Shown here piece after piece: positions 33,416 to 42,918 of a stretch of 64,000 nucleotides of DNA. The notes below the pieces were generated by a model. That model was given only the letters and a program-made list of their open reading frames with translations. It ran no database searches and had not been told where the DNA came from. The stretch's first letter is position 1. The number at the start of each line of letters is the position of its first letter. Made by a program: the position numbers and the translations under genes. The DNA comes from Rhipidocladum racemiflorum (Eukaryota > Streptophyta > Magnoliopsida > Poales > Poaceae): positions 9,617,001-9,681,000 of the forward strand of contig CM070572.1 in the NCBI GenBank assembly GCA_036346355.1, given 5' to 3'.

Positions 33416-34140
33416 GGTGAACAAGTATGTTTTACAACAAGAATGATAGCTGGGCCCTATAATTTTTTTTATGAATCATCAAGCCACGTCAGCTCATTTG
33501 CCAACTACAAAACCACTTACAAAAACCGGCTTCGGAGATGATTTACTCTGATTTTAATTGTTGTAGAACGTGTCTTACTCGATTTTGTGAATAAGAGATA
33601 AAAATTTGATGAACTAAAGGGTTAAAAGACCGCGGATAAAACCTTTTCCTTCGTGGCATGACGTGTGAGAACTTCTTATCTTAACCGCTCGAGTAGCTTG
33701 GAGCCATAGGCGTGTTTAGGTCTAGGAGTCTAGCAATGTATTGTACAGACGTGTGGAAAGACATGTACGCGACAAAATGCATGGGCGTCAAGCTCAAATA
33801 CACGGATCCAACAAGCTAAAGAAAAAAAAAAAGGTCTACAACTCTACATATACGTATTGTCTTCCTAAAAAAATAGGTGCATGATCAATCCTCGGATTGC
33901 TCAAAGATTGGTACAACCTTAATAAATACGAGTAATGCTTCTATACATCACCCTATAATATAAATTGTAGAAATTTTAAAAAAACAAAGAGATAAATAAT
34001 TACCTTCTATCTTTTATTTACGTTTTAATATTTATATAACTTTCGAAAAGAAATACTAACTCGGCTCTTTTCCTCACACGGTGTAGCCGCTCCCTCCCTC
34101 CCTCACCCAACATCTCTCCTCCACCGGTGCAAACCCTCGT
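33416..34140. other. AT-rich stretch, no gene recognised
   Basis: No domain, terminal repeat or long frame was seen. A poly-A run lies at 33820. Confidence 0.4.
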
Positions 34141-34265
34141 CGTCGCCACTAGCGGAGCCAGTGGTTGGCAAGATTAGGCCATAGCCCAACCAATGCCTCG
34201 CGGCCCATTGTAATCCCTAGTCCACTGTATGACTTGAAATACAACTTGACAACTATATTGATGAC

Positions 34266-34595
34266 ATGAGAAAAGAGTACACCTTCAAAGACTTAAAAAA
34301 TCTACTTGAACTCTCAGTTAAGCTTGTTGAAACAAAGAGGCATAATGTTCATGATTTGATGTACTTACTTATCAAATTGGTATTGCTTCTACCAGTGGCG
34401 ACGGGAAATGTTGAAAGGGTATTTTCTGCAATGAAGTTTGTCAAGAATATGTTGAGAAATAGAATGTGTGATAGTCTTTTGGATGATTGTCTAGTCACCT
34501 TTATTGAGCGAGATATGTTCTCCAAAGTGGATGAAGATGGTATAATCGAGACTTTCATGGCTATTAGAAGGCGTAAGCCCAACAAGAAGAAGTAG
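34266..34595 (+). pseudogene. hAT transposase C-terminal dimerisation fragment (ZMYM1-like)
   Basis: This 109-aa frame contains LLLPVATGNVERVFSAMKFV, then MLRNRMCDSLLDDCLVTFIERD, which is the hAT dimerisation signature. The N-terminal and catalytic parts of the transposase are absent. The frame is therefore the 3' end of an internally deleted element. Upstream sequence (34147: ACTAGCGGAGCCAGTGG) and downstream sequence (..CCTAGCTACACCATGG) may be its ends, but no clear target duplication was found. Confidence 0.75.
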
Positions 34596-34814
34596 TATGG
34601 TAATATTATCTGAACTGTTGCAAAACCTTATTATTATATTTGTATTGTGTTTTTAATACATTATGAATTTATATGTTTCCTGTTAGATGATTTAAAAAAA
34701 AATTAGATCAATCTTAGCTAAAATCCTAGCTACACCATGGTCATCGCCCCCGCCAATCTTAACAACCATGCCTACGACAAGCAGCGAGTACTATTATCGA
34801 GGAGCACTTGAGAC

Positions 34815-35269
34815 CAGGGTTCGCAAAACCGTCGAAAACCGGTCGAAAATTGCGGTTTTCGACCGTATCGAGCCGGTTCGAAATCATAAACCGGTCAGTA
34901 AACCAGTTCAATTCAAAAAAAAAATCAAAAATTTGAAAAAAATTTATGCGATGAAAACCGATCGAAAACCGGTGAAAATCGAGCGGTTTTTCGATAAAAC
35001 CGACGAAAACCGCTCAAGAAACCGATCGCCCAAAAGGTTCAACTCGTCGAGCGGTTTTTCGAGAAAACCGATCGATTTTTCGAGAAAACAGATCGGTTTT
35101 CAAGAAAACCTACCGGTTTTTGTTTTTTTAAAATCTGATTTGAATTTTTTTTGTTCAAACGCTCGGTTTCGAACATCTTCGGTTTTTGACGATTTTCAAC
35201 CGATTTTCGCGAAAAACCGAAGCCGAGCTGGGTTCGATTTTCCACCTCGAAACGGTTTTGTCAACCCTG
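34815..35269. mobile_element. hAT MITE (CAGGGTT family), copy 2
   Basis: This is a 455 bp element. Its ends are CAGGGTTCGCAAAACCG and the inverse CGGTTTTGTCAACCCTG (15 of 17 match). Flanking octamers CTTGAGAC (34807-34814) and CGTGAGAC (35270-35277) match at 7 of 8. The interior is dense in GAAAACCGGTCG-type words on both strands, giving artefactual ORFs. It is related to 19764-20103. Confidence 0.85.
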
Positions 35270-35279
35270 CGTGAGACTA

Positions 35280-36380
35280 AACCAGGATTTCAGCCCGTTC
35301 ATAAAGGGTCTAAACAAAGAAGTGCAGTAAGTATGGTGTCAAAACCGATCATTTCTTGTATGTCTCCGACGCCGAGATATTCTGGTCGATCTAATCGGCG
35401 TTTTTATAAACTTGAACGGAGTGAGTAGCGCTGCATATAGACCTTAGATCGGTCTATAGGCTCTCCGAGTAATTCTATGGTGTGAGAGCTACGGTGGACG
35501 CGATGGTGATTAATGGAATTAACCATGCACGTTGCGTGGCTACTGGTATTCAATCTGGCCCAATCATGCACGTAGGTCGTCAATCCGGTCCCTTCGCTTA
35601 TTCGCCTCGTCCCTGACAAAAATCCCTGTATCGAACCAGGGTTGTATCTTTTTATTTAAGCCATTTTTGACAGAGCTATAGTACCATCAGATCCGTGGAT
35701 TCCTAGCTCCACCAGATCCGTGAAGCTAGAGTTATGAGTATATTAAGAGTGTTTATGTGTATCATTTTGTTTATATTTTAGAATAAAAATATAAACTTAA
35801 TTCACTTTATTTTAAACTACAAGTTTTAGATCTGAGGTAGAGCTAGGATCTTGAGCTCTGCCAAACAGAGCGCTATCGTATCGCTAAAAGCAAAAAATAA
35901 AAATGAAATATTTCCTTCGTTTTATTATTTGCATATAGACCAAAAAAGAACTAAATCCAAGAAAAAATTAATAAAAAATGATCACACATACCCATATTAA
36001 ATGGCATACTTCAATTCCTAAATATCTTTCAAAGCATTTAAATAGTAATAGAGAATGAAAAAAAAAATATAATAGCTACATTTGATTACTTCAATAGGCA
36101 AAAGTTTTTAAAGCGGCGACTGGAGGTCAAAGGAAGATTTGATCATTTGCTCTCTTTTTCATGGTGCAATTGATCATTTGTCCAATGTGTCTCACTGATA
36201 TGTGATTCTAGGATTCGCATGTCAGTGAGACATCATGTGACAAATGATCAATGACATATGTAAGTGAAGCCAAATCATCAATTGATCCTACATACTGTAT
36301 GTAGACATCAATAATGTTGTAAAAATCAATGTTAATAGAGTACGTAACGATCATCTGTGTAGCGTCACCGCTCCTGATTT
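35280..36380. other. Stretch without a gene; possible MITE at about 35660-35880
   Basis: 35665-35880 begins TTTTTGACAGAGCTATAGTACC and ends GAGCTCTGCCAAACAGAGC, suggesting an old MITE with CAGAGC ends. The rest is AT-rich with no credible frame. Confidence 0.35.
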
Positions 36381-36383
36381 CTC

Positions 36384-36610
36384 TTATGAGAGAGAGAGAG
36401 ATAGAGAGAGAGAGTATGTGTGTGTTTGTGACACCATGGTGTCTAAGAACCATGATACAAAACAGATATTTTTTATTTATTTGTATTTGAAATTTTTTAA
36501 AAATTTTAGGATGTTGTATTTAACCAGTTTACTAATTAGTTCAAACAAGTTCGAACTGAAATTTGAACTAGAGTTTTTTTTTATGATAGTTTAATTGTAG
36601 GTATGTGCTG

Positions 36611-36655
<45 letters not shown>
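36384..36655. repeat. (GA)n and (TA)n simple repeats
   Basis: GA repeats lie at 36388-36413, and an uninterrupted TA run of about 40 bp at 36614-36654. A CATA run (36860-36883) lies further right. Confidence 0.85.
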
Positions 36656-36657
<2 letters not shown>

Positions 36658-36898
36658 CAGTAAAATATGTGATCTAAATTTGTTCAAATCTTTGAATTCG
36701 AGTATATTTTTTCAAAGTTATGTGTTTCATTTGATTTGTTAAAGATGGGGTATATACCCTAAAATTGAAAGTTTCAAAAAATATACTCGAATTTAATTTG
36801 AATTTGTGCATTTAAAATCATGATGTCTGGGCATCAATTGTGCCCCCATTACAGCATCATATACATACATACATACATACATATAGGAAGCCCGTTTC

Positions 36899-37055
36899 GT
36901 ACTCCCAGGTGTATGTACTCCCTACCTTTATTTGGTTAAAAACAATTTCCTAATTAGAAGGAACCAGTTAACAGCTTCCCTTTATGGAATATGCTTCTAC
37001 TTACGTAATATCAATTAATATGCAGTGAGTAGGGAGTACATACTCTCAAGAGTAC
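36899..37055. mobile_element. 157 bp MITE-like element, copy A
   Basis: The ends are inverted repeats: GTACTCCCAGGTGTATGTAC at the left and, inverted, GTACTCTTGAGAGTATGTAC at the right, both followed by TCCCTAC inward. It is a direct-orientation relative of 37174-37336, from which a mixed TATG/TA repeat separates it. Confidence 0.65.
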
Positions 37056-37067
37056 GAAAACATTTTC

Positions 37068-37162
37068 ATATATATATATATATATATGTATGTATATATA
37101 TATATAGGTATGTATATATATATATATAGGTATGTATATATATATATAGGTATGTATATATA
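37068..37162. repeat. (TA)n with interspersed GGTATGTA
   Basis: TATATA runs alternate with GGTATGTA and TATGTATG words between the two MITE copies. Confidence 0.85.
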
Positions 37163-37173
37163 AAGCATGTTTT

Positions 37174-37336
37174 ATACTCGCAGGTGTATGTACTCTCTAC
37201 CTCTATTTGGTTAAAAACAACTTCCTAATCAGGAGGAATCAGTTAACAACTTCCAGTTATGGAATATGCTTCTAATTGCGTAACATCAGTTAATATGTAG
37301 AAAATAAGGAGTACATACTCCCGGTAGACGGTAGTA
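37174..37336. mobile_element. MITE-like element, copy B
   Basis: It has the same internal order as copy A (ATTTGGTTAAAAACAA, CTTCCTAATNAG, ATGGAATATGCTTCTA). Its right end merges into the target octamer of the next hAT element, so the hAT element inserted at or in its edge. Confidence 0.65.
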
Positions 37337-37337
37337 C

Positions 37338-38044
37338 TAGAGATGGCAACGGAGACCCGAAACCCGATGGGTATTTACTCTATTAGGGGCCGGGTATGAA
37401 CAATTTTTCATACCCGCGGGTTTATTAATGTGCAAAAGTTACTACCCAGCGGGTACGGATCCGTTCTACTATTACCCGTACCCGTTCACTCGTGGGTATA
37501 AGTAAGAAGTGTGTACAGGTGGAATTGGTTGGGAAGAACAAAGTTCAGGAGAAGCTCAAGAACTTTAATAAGTTGCTCAATACATCCATTTTCTACATGG
37601 GAGTAAGCTCAATCGAATCACCAGATGAATTAAGGAATTTGGTTCCAAGTAGTTACTGTCTTATAATTCCTACTTTTTCTCTTTGACTTGCCCATTTTGA
37701 GACCCAATGATACTTGGCAAGCTTCTTGAATTTATATTTCGATACTATTGTCTATCTTTTGAGGTATGGCAAAGCAATATATCTAAAGCATTCAGTGCCT
37801 TTTGGTATGAGTCATAATGAAAAAAGTTTACAATTTGTTGACAAGATATAAAAACAAAAGGAAGCTGGAGCAGAGTACTTCAAATGGGTTTGTATCATGT
37901 TTTACTCATAGTTACAAGAAACGCGGGTGCGGGTTACCCGTCGGGTCCCCGTTACTCGCACGGGTACGTGTACGGGTAAATTTTGTACCCATGTGCGGGT
38001 ATTGGTATTGTAGCGGATGAATTTTACACCCGTTGCCATCTCTA
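37338..38044. mobile_element. Non-autonomous hAT element with perfect 8 bp duplication
   Basis: This 707 bp element has 15 bp perfect terminal inverted repeats TAGAGATGGCAACGG and a perfect 8 bp target duplication GGTAGTAC (37330-37337 and 38045-38052). Both ends carry GGGTACCCG-type short inverted words (ACCCGCGGGT, TACCCGTACCCG), as in other subterminal hAT regions. The interior has short frames with no recognised domain. It needs a transposase from elsewhere. Confidence 0.92.
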
Positions 38045-38052
38045 GGTAGTAC

Positions 38053-39550
38053 GCTTTCACACACACACACGTATGCACTCTACCAACAATCTCGAAGAAA
38101 TCATACTACGAGCTAATTAAGAGAAATTTGGGACCTGGATTTCCATTTGCGTCTATAATTAATCTACGTAGCCCACAGCAAAACAAAGACTGGACTCTAG
38201 AGTCGCGCTAAGCGTACAAAGTCGATCGCGACCTCCTTGCTATTTTATTTAGGAAGCCATATACGTGTTTACAGCCAACCAGAGCATGGCGTGTTCGTAG
38301 CAAGAAGTCCAAAAGTCCAGCTGAAACATTAGAAAATTAAGCAAACAAAAGATTAAGCAAATCGCGTGATTACAGCGGTTCGAGTGGTTCGTACCATTTG
38401 ATCAAGGAACGAATATGCTTCTTTAATTTGGTTTGATGGCTATTGAGCTTAAATCTATTTTCAAGTTTCTTTCGTGATCAACATAATTTAACATAACATT
38501 ATTTTATTTAGCTATTTCAAATTTAAGCTGCAAACTCCTGTTGAACCGAACCTTATTAATATTTTTCAATCAAAATTAACTTATTGTAATCGAAACAATT
38601 TGGATCGGAGAGTTTTGTTTCTTTTTTGACAACCCTAGTTGTGACTCGCGACCTGGATTAGGAGTAATTGCCGGTCGAGCAGGAGCTGCCTCTCACCGAC
38701 CGCGCGTCCGACCCAGCCGTCAAAGTCACCGGTCGTCGCCTGGCTCGTCGGCACGCCCGACGCCATGTTAAGCGGCTTGACTTCTAAGCACCCACGCCAG
38801 CGTCTCAGTTTAATGTATCTACCATATAATTTTGTTATGAGTATCTAATGCTGTTGATATTGGATCCATGTTGAATGCGCAGATTAGATGGGCCGGGGAA
38901 GTTTGGCCAGAACAATAGAAAAACTACGCGAGAGCTCAGTTATATCGATCCAGACTGATTTTCAGTTGCTATATTTTTTTTTATAAATATACTATCACCG
39001 AATGTCCGTGCTTTGTTATGGCTAAAAATATTATTACGTGTACCTCCTCTCTGCGTCGACATGGACCATTGCCATAACACAAAAGAAAAATAAATAAAAA
39101 TTGAACCTATGTGGAAAAGGAAAACATGCCGCGCAAGATACGGTGAGCCAGCTGGTTTTGTCGGACTCATTAGCGAGAAATTTAACTGAAATAAAAAAAA
39201 AAACATCTACAGTATAAAACTATATATTAAATAAAAAAGAACTACTAAAAAGGCCTATAACAAAATTCAGCACAAATATAGATTACTAGATCGGCTGTGC
39301 GGTTGCAGCGCCGCCAATACGATCAATGCCCTTAGCTCAAAACAGTCGTGATAGGAGAGAAGGCTCTTAGATGGCATCATTGATGGCCGGGGAGATGTTC
39401 GCTGGCAGTGCCAGCGTCGACGGGGAGGAGCCGATGGCGAGGTCAAGGCTTGATGGGTGAGGGGAGACCAACTAGGTGACTGATCTAGGTCGTCACCAGC
39501 ATAAACAAAGCGAAATTTTAAATAACCATCTCAAATCATGTGTGTATATG
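38053..39550. other. Stretch without a recognisable gene
   Basis: There is a short CA repeat at 38058-38069, AT-rich DNA to about 38630, a GC-rich island at 38640-38790 and AT-rich DNA again to 39530. No frame shows a domain. The LINE target site is at its right end. Confidence 0.4.
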
Positions 39551-41036
39551 GCAAATTTCCTCTTTACCTGCTTTCCTTTTTTAAAGTTTCCTAAGTGGGC
39601 TTTAGATCTTATTAACTCTCATATGGCAAATTGTCTTTAGAATGACTTCAAGAGTCTCAATAAGCTTCATTTAGCTATTTGGAATTTAGTTTTGCATAGA
39701 GAAGAAGTATGGTGGTCTTGGCATTTCTAATATTAGAGATTTAAACATGTGTTTGTTGGCTTCATGGATAAAAAGGTTCTGTAACATTGAGAACAATCAA
39801 TGGAAAGAGTTGATTAGTTTCAAATACAAAACAAATAAACCGAATATTTTCCTTTGTGAACATGATCATATTTCTGTTTTTTGGAAAAGCATTTTGTGGG
39901 CTATGCAAGCTACCAAATTTGGTTATAGATGGAGTGTGGGTAATAGTAATAAGATTAGATTTTGGGAAGATATTTGGTTTGGTATGTCCTGCTTAGCCAC
40001 TCGGTTTTGGGATCTTTATGTGTTGGTTAATGAGAAAGACGTTACGATTGCTGAAATCTGGGATGGTACTAATTTCAAATGCACCTTCAGAAGGACTTTC
40101 TCTGAAAAAATGATGATCAGATGGTTTGAGCTTTTGGAAGTGGTTAATAGCATAAGACTCATAGATGATGAGGATGCTTTAGTTTGGCGATATAATAGTA
40201 ATGGAATATATTTTGTTAAATCTCTTTATGCTATTATCAACTTCAGGGGGGGTGTCCTGTGTTTATTCCTGCGATCTGGAGTCTTATCGTTCCCCCTAAA
40301 ATCCATTTCTTTCTTTGACTTATTTCGCACAATACGATTATGACTAGAGACAATTTGTTGAAAAGAGGAGTTTTATGTAGCTTCTGTATTGAGACTGAAT
40401 CTGTTAATCACCTTTTTTCGAGTGTGTTGTAGCTAGGAATACATGGGATATAATTGGTGTGCTTTTTGATGTGGTTGTTGGGCATAACTATGAATCTGTA
40501 GCTCGCTTTTGGTTGAGTAATAAGAAAAATGCGGTGTTGAATACTATTTGTGCTGCTACCTTATGGAGTTTATGGATTATTAGAAATAACATGATTTTTC
40601 ACTCTCAGATTTGGTCAAGTATGAAAACAATTTGGAGGAAAATACTCCTTTTCTAAGGAATTGGAGTCCATTGTTCAAGGAGGGGATGCTAACAAGTATG
40701 AAGAAGTTCTGCACTTGGTTGGATGCCAAAATTCGAGCGTCGTTGCCGCTGGAGTTCGTGATCAGGTGAACATGATGAAAAATGGCGCAGATGAAAGTAC
40801 AGAGGATGATGCTATACCGGATGGATTGAAATTGTTTGCAGCTTATTTTGGTAATTGGGTTGATGGCAAGATGTAATTTTGTTATCCTCTTATGTTTGAG
40901 TTGGTTGGAACTTGGTGTGTTGAAAAGTACTGATTAGGAGAGTTACACAAAAAAGATTTGTTATATGGACCGTAATCATATTTGCCGGTTTCAGTAATGG
41001 AACTGGGACATCTTCGATGTCCTTTTGATTAAAAAA
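39551..41036 (+). mobile_element. 5'-truncated LINE (L1-type) fragment
   Basis: The fragment is the 3' end of a plant non-LTR retrotransposon. The readable reverse transcriptase C-terminal region includes KKYGGLGISNIRDLN (about 39690) and MCLLASWIKRF. It continues into a zinc-binding (zf-RVT) region with CSFCIETESVNHLF near 40377-40420, with frameshifts and stops. The 3' end has a poly-A of 9 bases. Imperfect flanking repeats AAATCATGTGTGTATATG (39533-39550) and AAATCATGTGTATACATG (41037-41054) fit a target-primed insertion. Its tail ends about 390 bp upstream of the U-box gene start. Confidence 0.85.
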
Positions 41037-41070
41037 AAATCATGTGTATACATGCATTTCCCTTGTAATC

Positions 41071-41071
<1 letters not shown>

Positions 41072-41101
<30 letters not shown>

Positions 41102-41105
41102 GGGG
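41072..41105. repeat. (GA)n(G)n simple repeat in the U-box gene promoter
   Basis: A GA run is followed by a run of about 16 G, some 210 bp upstream of the TATA box. Confidence 0.85.
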
Positions 41106-41317
41106 TGCGGGGTTTACAGAGGAAGCCAAGTCAGCCAAATACCATTGGCCATGCTCCGTGCTCGTGCCGTGTACAATTCAAACGTTCAATGGTCAACATT
41201 CAAAACCCAAACCCCAACGAACAAGGCCTCTCCAGCCAGTCTCCGTCCCCCCTCTATCTTTTCCCTCCCAACCTTCAAACAAACACACGCCCATGTTCAA
41301 CTCTGCCGTCCACAACC

Positions 41318-41324
41318 TATATAT
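41318..41324 (+). promoter_or_regulatory. TATA box of the U-box E3 ligase gene
   Basis: CTATATATC with C-rich flanks lies 106 bp before the start codon. This would place transcription start near 41350 and give a 5'UTR of about 80 bases. Confidence 0.65.
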
Positions 41325-41429
41325 CCCCGCATTTTCACCACGCCGACGCCCCAACCCCAACACCATCCCCACGTCAGCTCGCGGACTTCGCGCAAAGCAA
41401 GTCGTACACGTCTTTTACCGCGCGGATCG

Positions 41430-42785
41430 ATGGTTACGCCGGCGTCTCGCCCGCGCCCTCGCGCGTCCGGCGGCGCGGCGCGTGTTGTGTCGGAGATACC
41501 GCTCGCCATCAGGCGGACGAGGCAGCCCGCGGCTCCTGCGGAGCCGGCCGTGCCGGCTCACTTCCTGTGCCCGATATCGCTGGACATGATGAGGGACCCC
41601 GTGACGTCGCCGACGGGGATCACGTACGACCGGGACAGCGTGGAGGGGTGGCTGGAGAGGGGCCATGGCACGTGCCCCGTGACCGCCCGCCCGCTGCGGC
41701 TGGAGCAGCTGATCCCGAACCACGCCACGAGGAGGATGATCCAGGAGTGGTGCGTCGCCAACCGGGCCCTCGGGGTGGAGCGTGTGCCCACGCCTCGCGT
41801 CCCGGTCTCCGCCGCCGACGCGTCCGAGCTCCTGGCGGCAGTGTCCGCGGCCGCGAGGCGCGGGGATGGGCCGGCGTGCCGGGAGCTAGTGGTCAGGGCC
41901 AGGGCGCTCGGGAAGGAGAGCGACCGCAACCGCCGGTGCTTCGCCTCCGCGGGCGCCGCTCGCGCCCTCTCGTCGGCATTCTGTCATCTTTCTGGCCAGC
42001 CGGCAGCGACGTCGGTGGCCGCGTCCCGCGCACTGGAGGATATCTTGGCCGCGTTGGTCATGTTCTTCCCGCTCGACGAGGAGTCCAGGCGCCGCATTGC
42101 CTCCCCAGCGTTGCTAGACTCCGTCATGGCGATCCAGTCCCACGGCGACCTCAACGCGCGGGTCAGCGCCGTTGTCGTGCTCCGCGAGATCGCCTCCTCA
42201 TCCGACAGCCAATGCCTCGAGCAAATGTCCAAGACCAACGGCATATACGATATGCTCGTCAAACTCTTGGAGAAGCCCGTCTCACCACAGGCCACCAAGG
42301 CGGTACTAGTAACCGCCTACTACCTCGTCACAAACACCGAGCACGCTGCCTCGCTCTTGATCGACCTCGGCATGGTGCAGCTCCTCGTCGAACTGTTAGT
42401 AGACTCCGACAAAGGCACGACCGAGAAGGCGCTCGCGGTGCTGGATAGCCTGTTCCTCACTGACGAGGGCCGCGACAAGGCGTACGCGCAAGCATTGGCC
42501 GTGCCAGTGATCGTCAACAAGATGCAGCGCGTGTCCGACATGGCGACGGAGTTCGCCGTATCGGCGCTGTGGCGGCTGTGCAAGAACTTCACGGCGGACG
42601 GCGGGTGCAAGGACGAGGCGCTGCAGGTCGGCGCGTTCCAGAAGCTGCTGCTGCTGCTGCAAGTGGGCTGCGAGGGTGTGACCAAGGAGCGGGCAAGCGA
42701 GTTGCTCAGGCTTCTGAATGGATCAAGGGACAGTATCGAGTGCATTGAGACGATCGATTTCAAGGGGCTCAAGAGACCCTTCTGA
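41430..42785 (+). CDS. U-box and ARM-repeat E3 ubiquitin ligase (plant PUB family, PUB20/21-like)
   Basis: The gene encodes 451 aa in one exon. The U-box spans residues about 43-117 (HFLCPISLDMMRDPVT, YDRDSVEGWL, CPVTARPL, PNHATRRMIQEWC). It binds the E2 enzyme and passes ubiquitin to substrates. Residues about 125-435 form helical ARM-type repeats (LNARVSAVVVLREIA, ATKAVLVTAYYLV, TEKALAVLDSLF, TEFAVSALWRLC) that hold substrates or partners. The protein ends IDFKGLKRPF, a C-terminus I associate with PUB20/21-type proteins. Length and lack of introns fit this group, which often acts in immunity and stress signalling, probably in the cytoplasm; that role is inferred. The start was chosen at 41430 because upstream in-frame codons run through the GA/G repeat and the TATA box. 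It is GC-rich, unlike its flanks. No break is visible. Confidence 0.95.
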   Translation: MVTPASRPRPRASGGAARVVSEIPLAIRRTRQPAAPAEPAVPAHFLCPISLDMMRDPVTSPTGITYDRDSVEGWLERGHGTCPVTARPLRLEQLIPNHATRRMIQEWCVANRALGVERVPTPRVPVSAADASELLAAVSAAARRGDGPACRELVVRARALGKESDRNRRCFASAGAARALSSAFCHLSGQPAATSVAASRALEDILAALVMFFPLDEESRRRIASPALLDSVMAIQSHGDLNARVSAVVVLREIASSSDSQCLEQMSKTNGIYDMLVKLLEKPVSPQATKAVLVTAYYLVTNTEHAASLLIDLGMVQLLVELLVDSDKGTTEKALAVLDSLFLTDEGRDKAYAQALAVPVIVNKMQRVSDMATEFAVSALWRLCKNFTADGGCKDEALQVGAFQKLLLLLQVGCEGVTKERASELLRLLNGSRDSIECIETIDFKGLKRPF

Positions 42786-42918
42786 ATGTGCAGATCGAGA
42801 TTAGGTTCAGATGTGAATAGAAGATGCATATACAATCAGGTTTAGGTTCTCATTTTTGGAAAGGATTATGTACACCTTGATTCCTTCCTCTTGTTAATGG
42901 CCATTTTGCAGTGATATA

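Noticed and set aside
34768..35274. 168-codon plus-strand ORF and its minus shadow
   Set aside because: Lies in a hAT MITE made of short repeated GAAAACCGG words; no start context or domain.
36614..36654. TA run as a matrix-attachment or origin site
   Set aside because: A plain TA microsatellite explains it; no supporting motif nearby.
41105..42448. 447-codon alternative plus-strand ORF over the U-box gene
   Set aside because: Arg/Gly/Ala-rich shadow frame; the overlapping frame holds clear U-box and ARM motifs.
42320..42835. 171-codon minus-strand ORF over the U-box gene 3' end
   Set aside because: Ser/Leu-rich shadow of a verified coding frame, with no domain.
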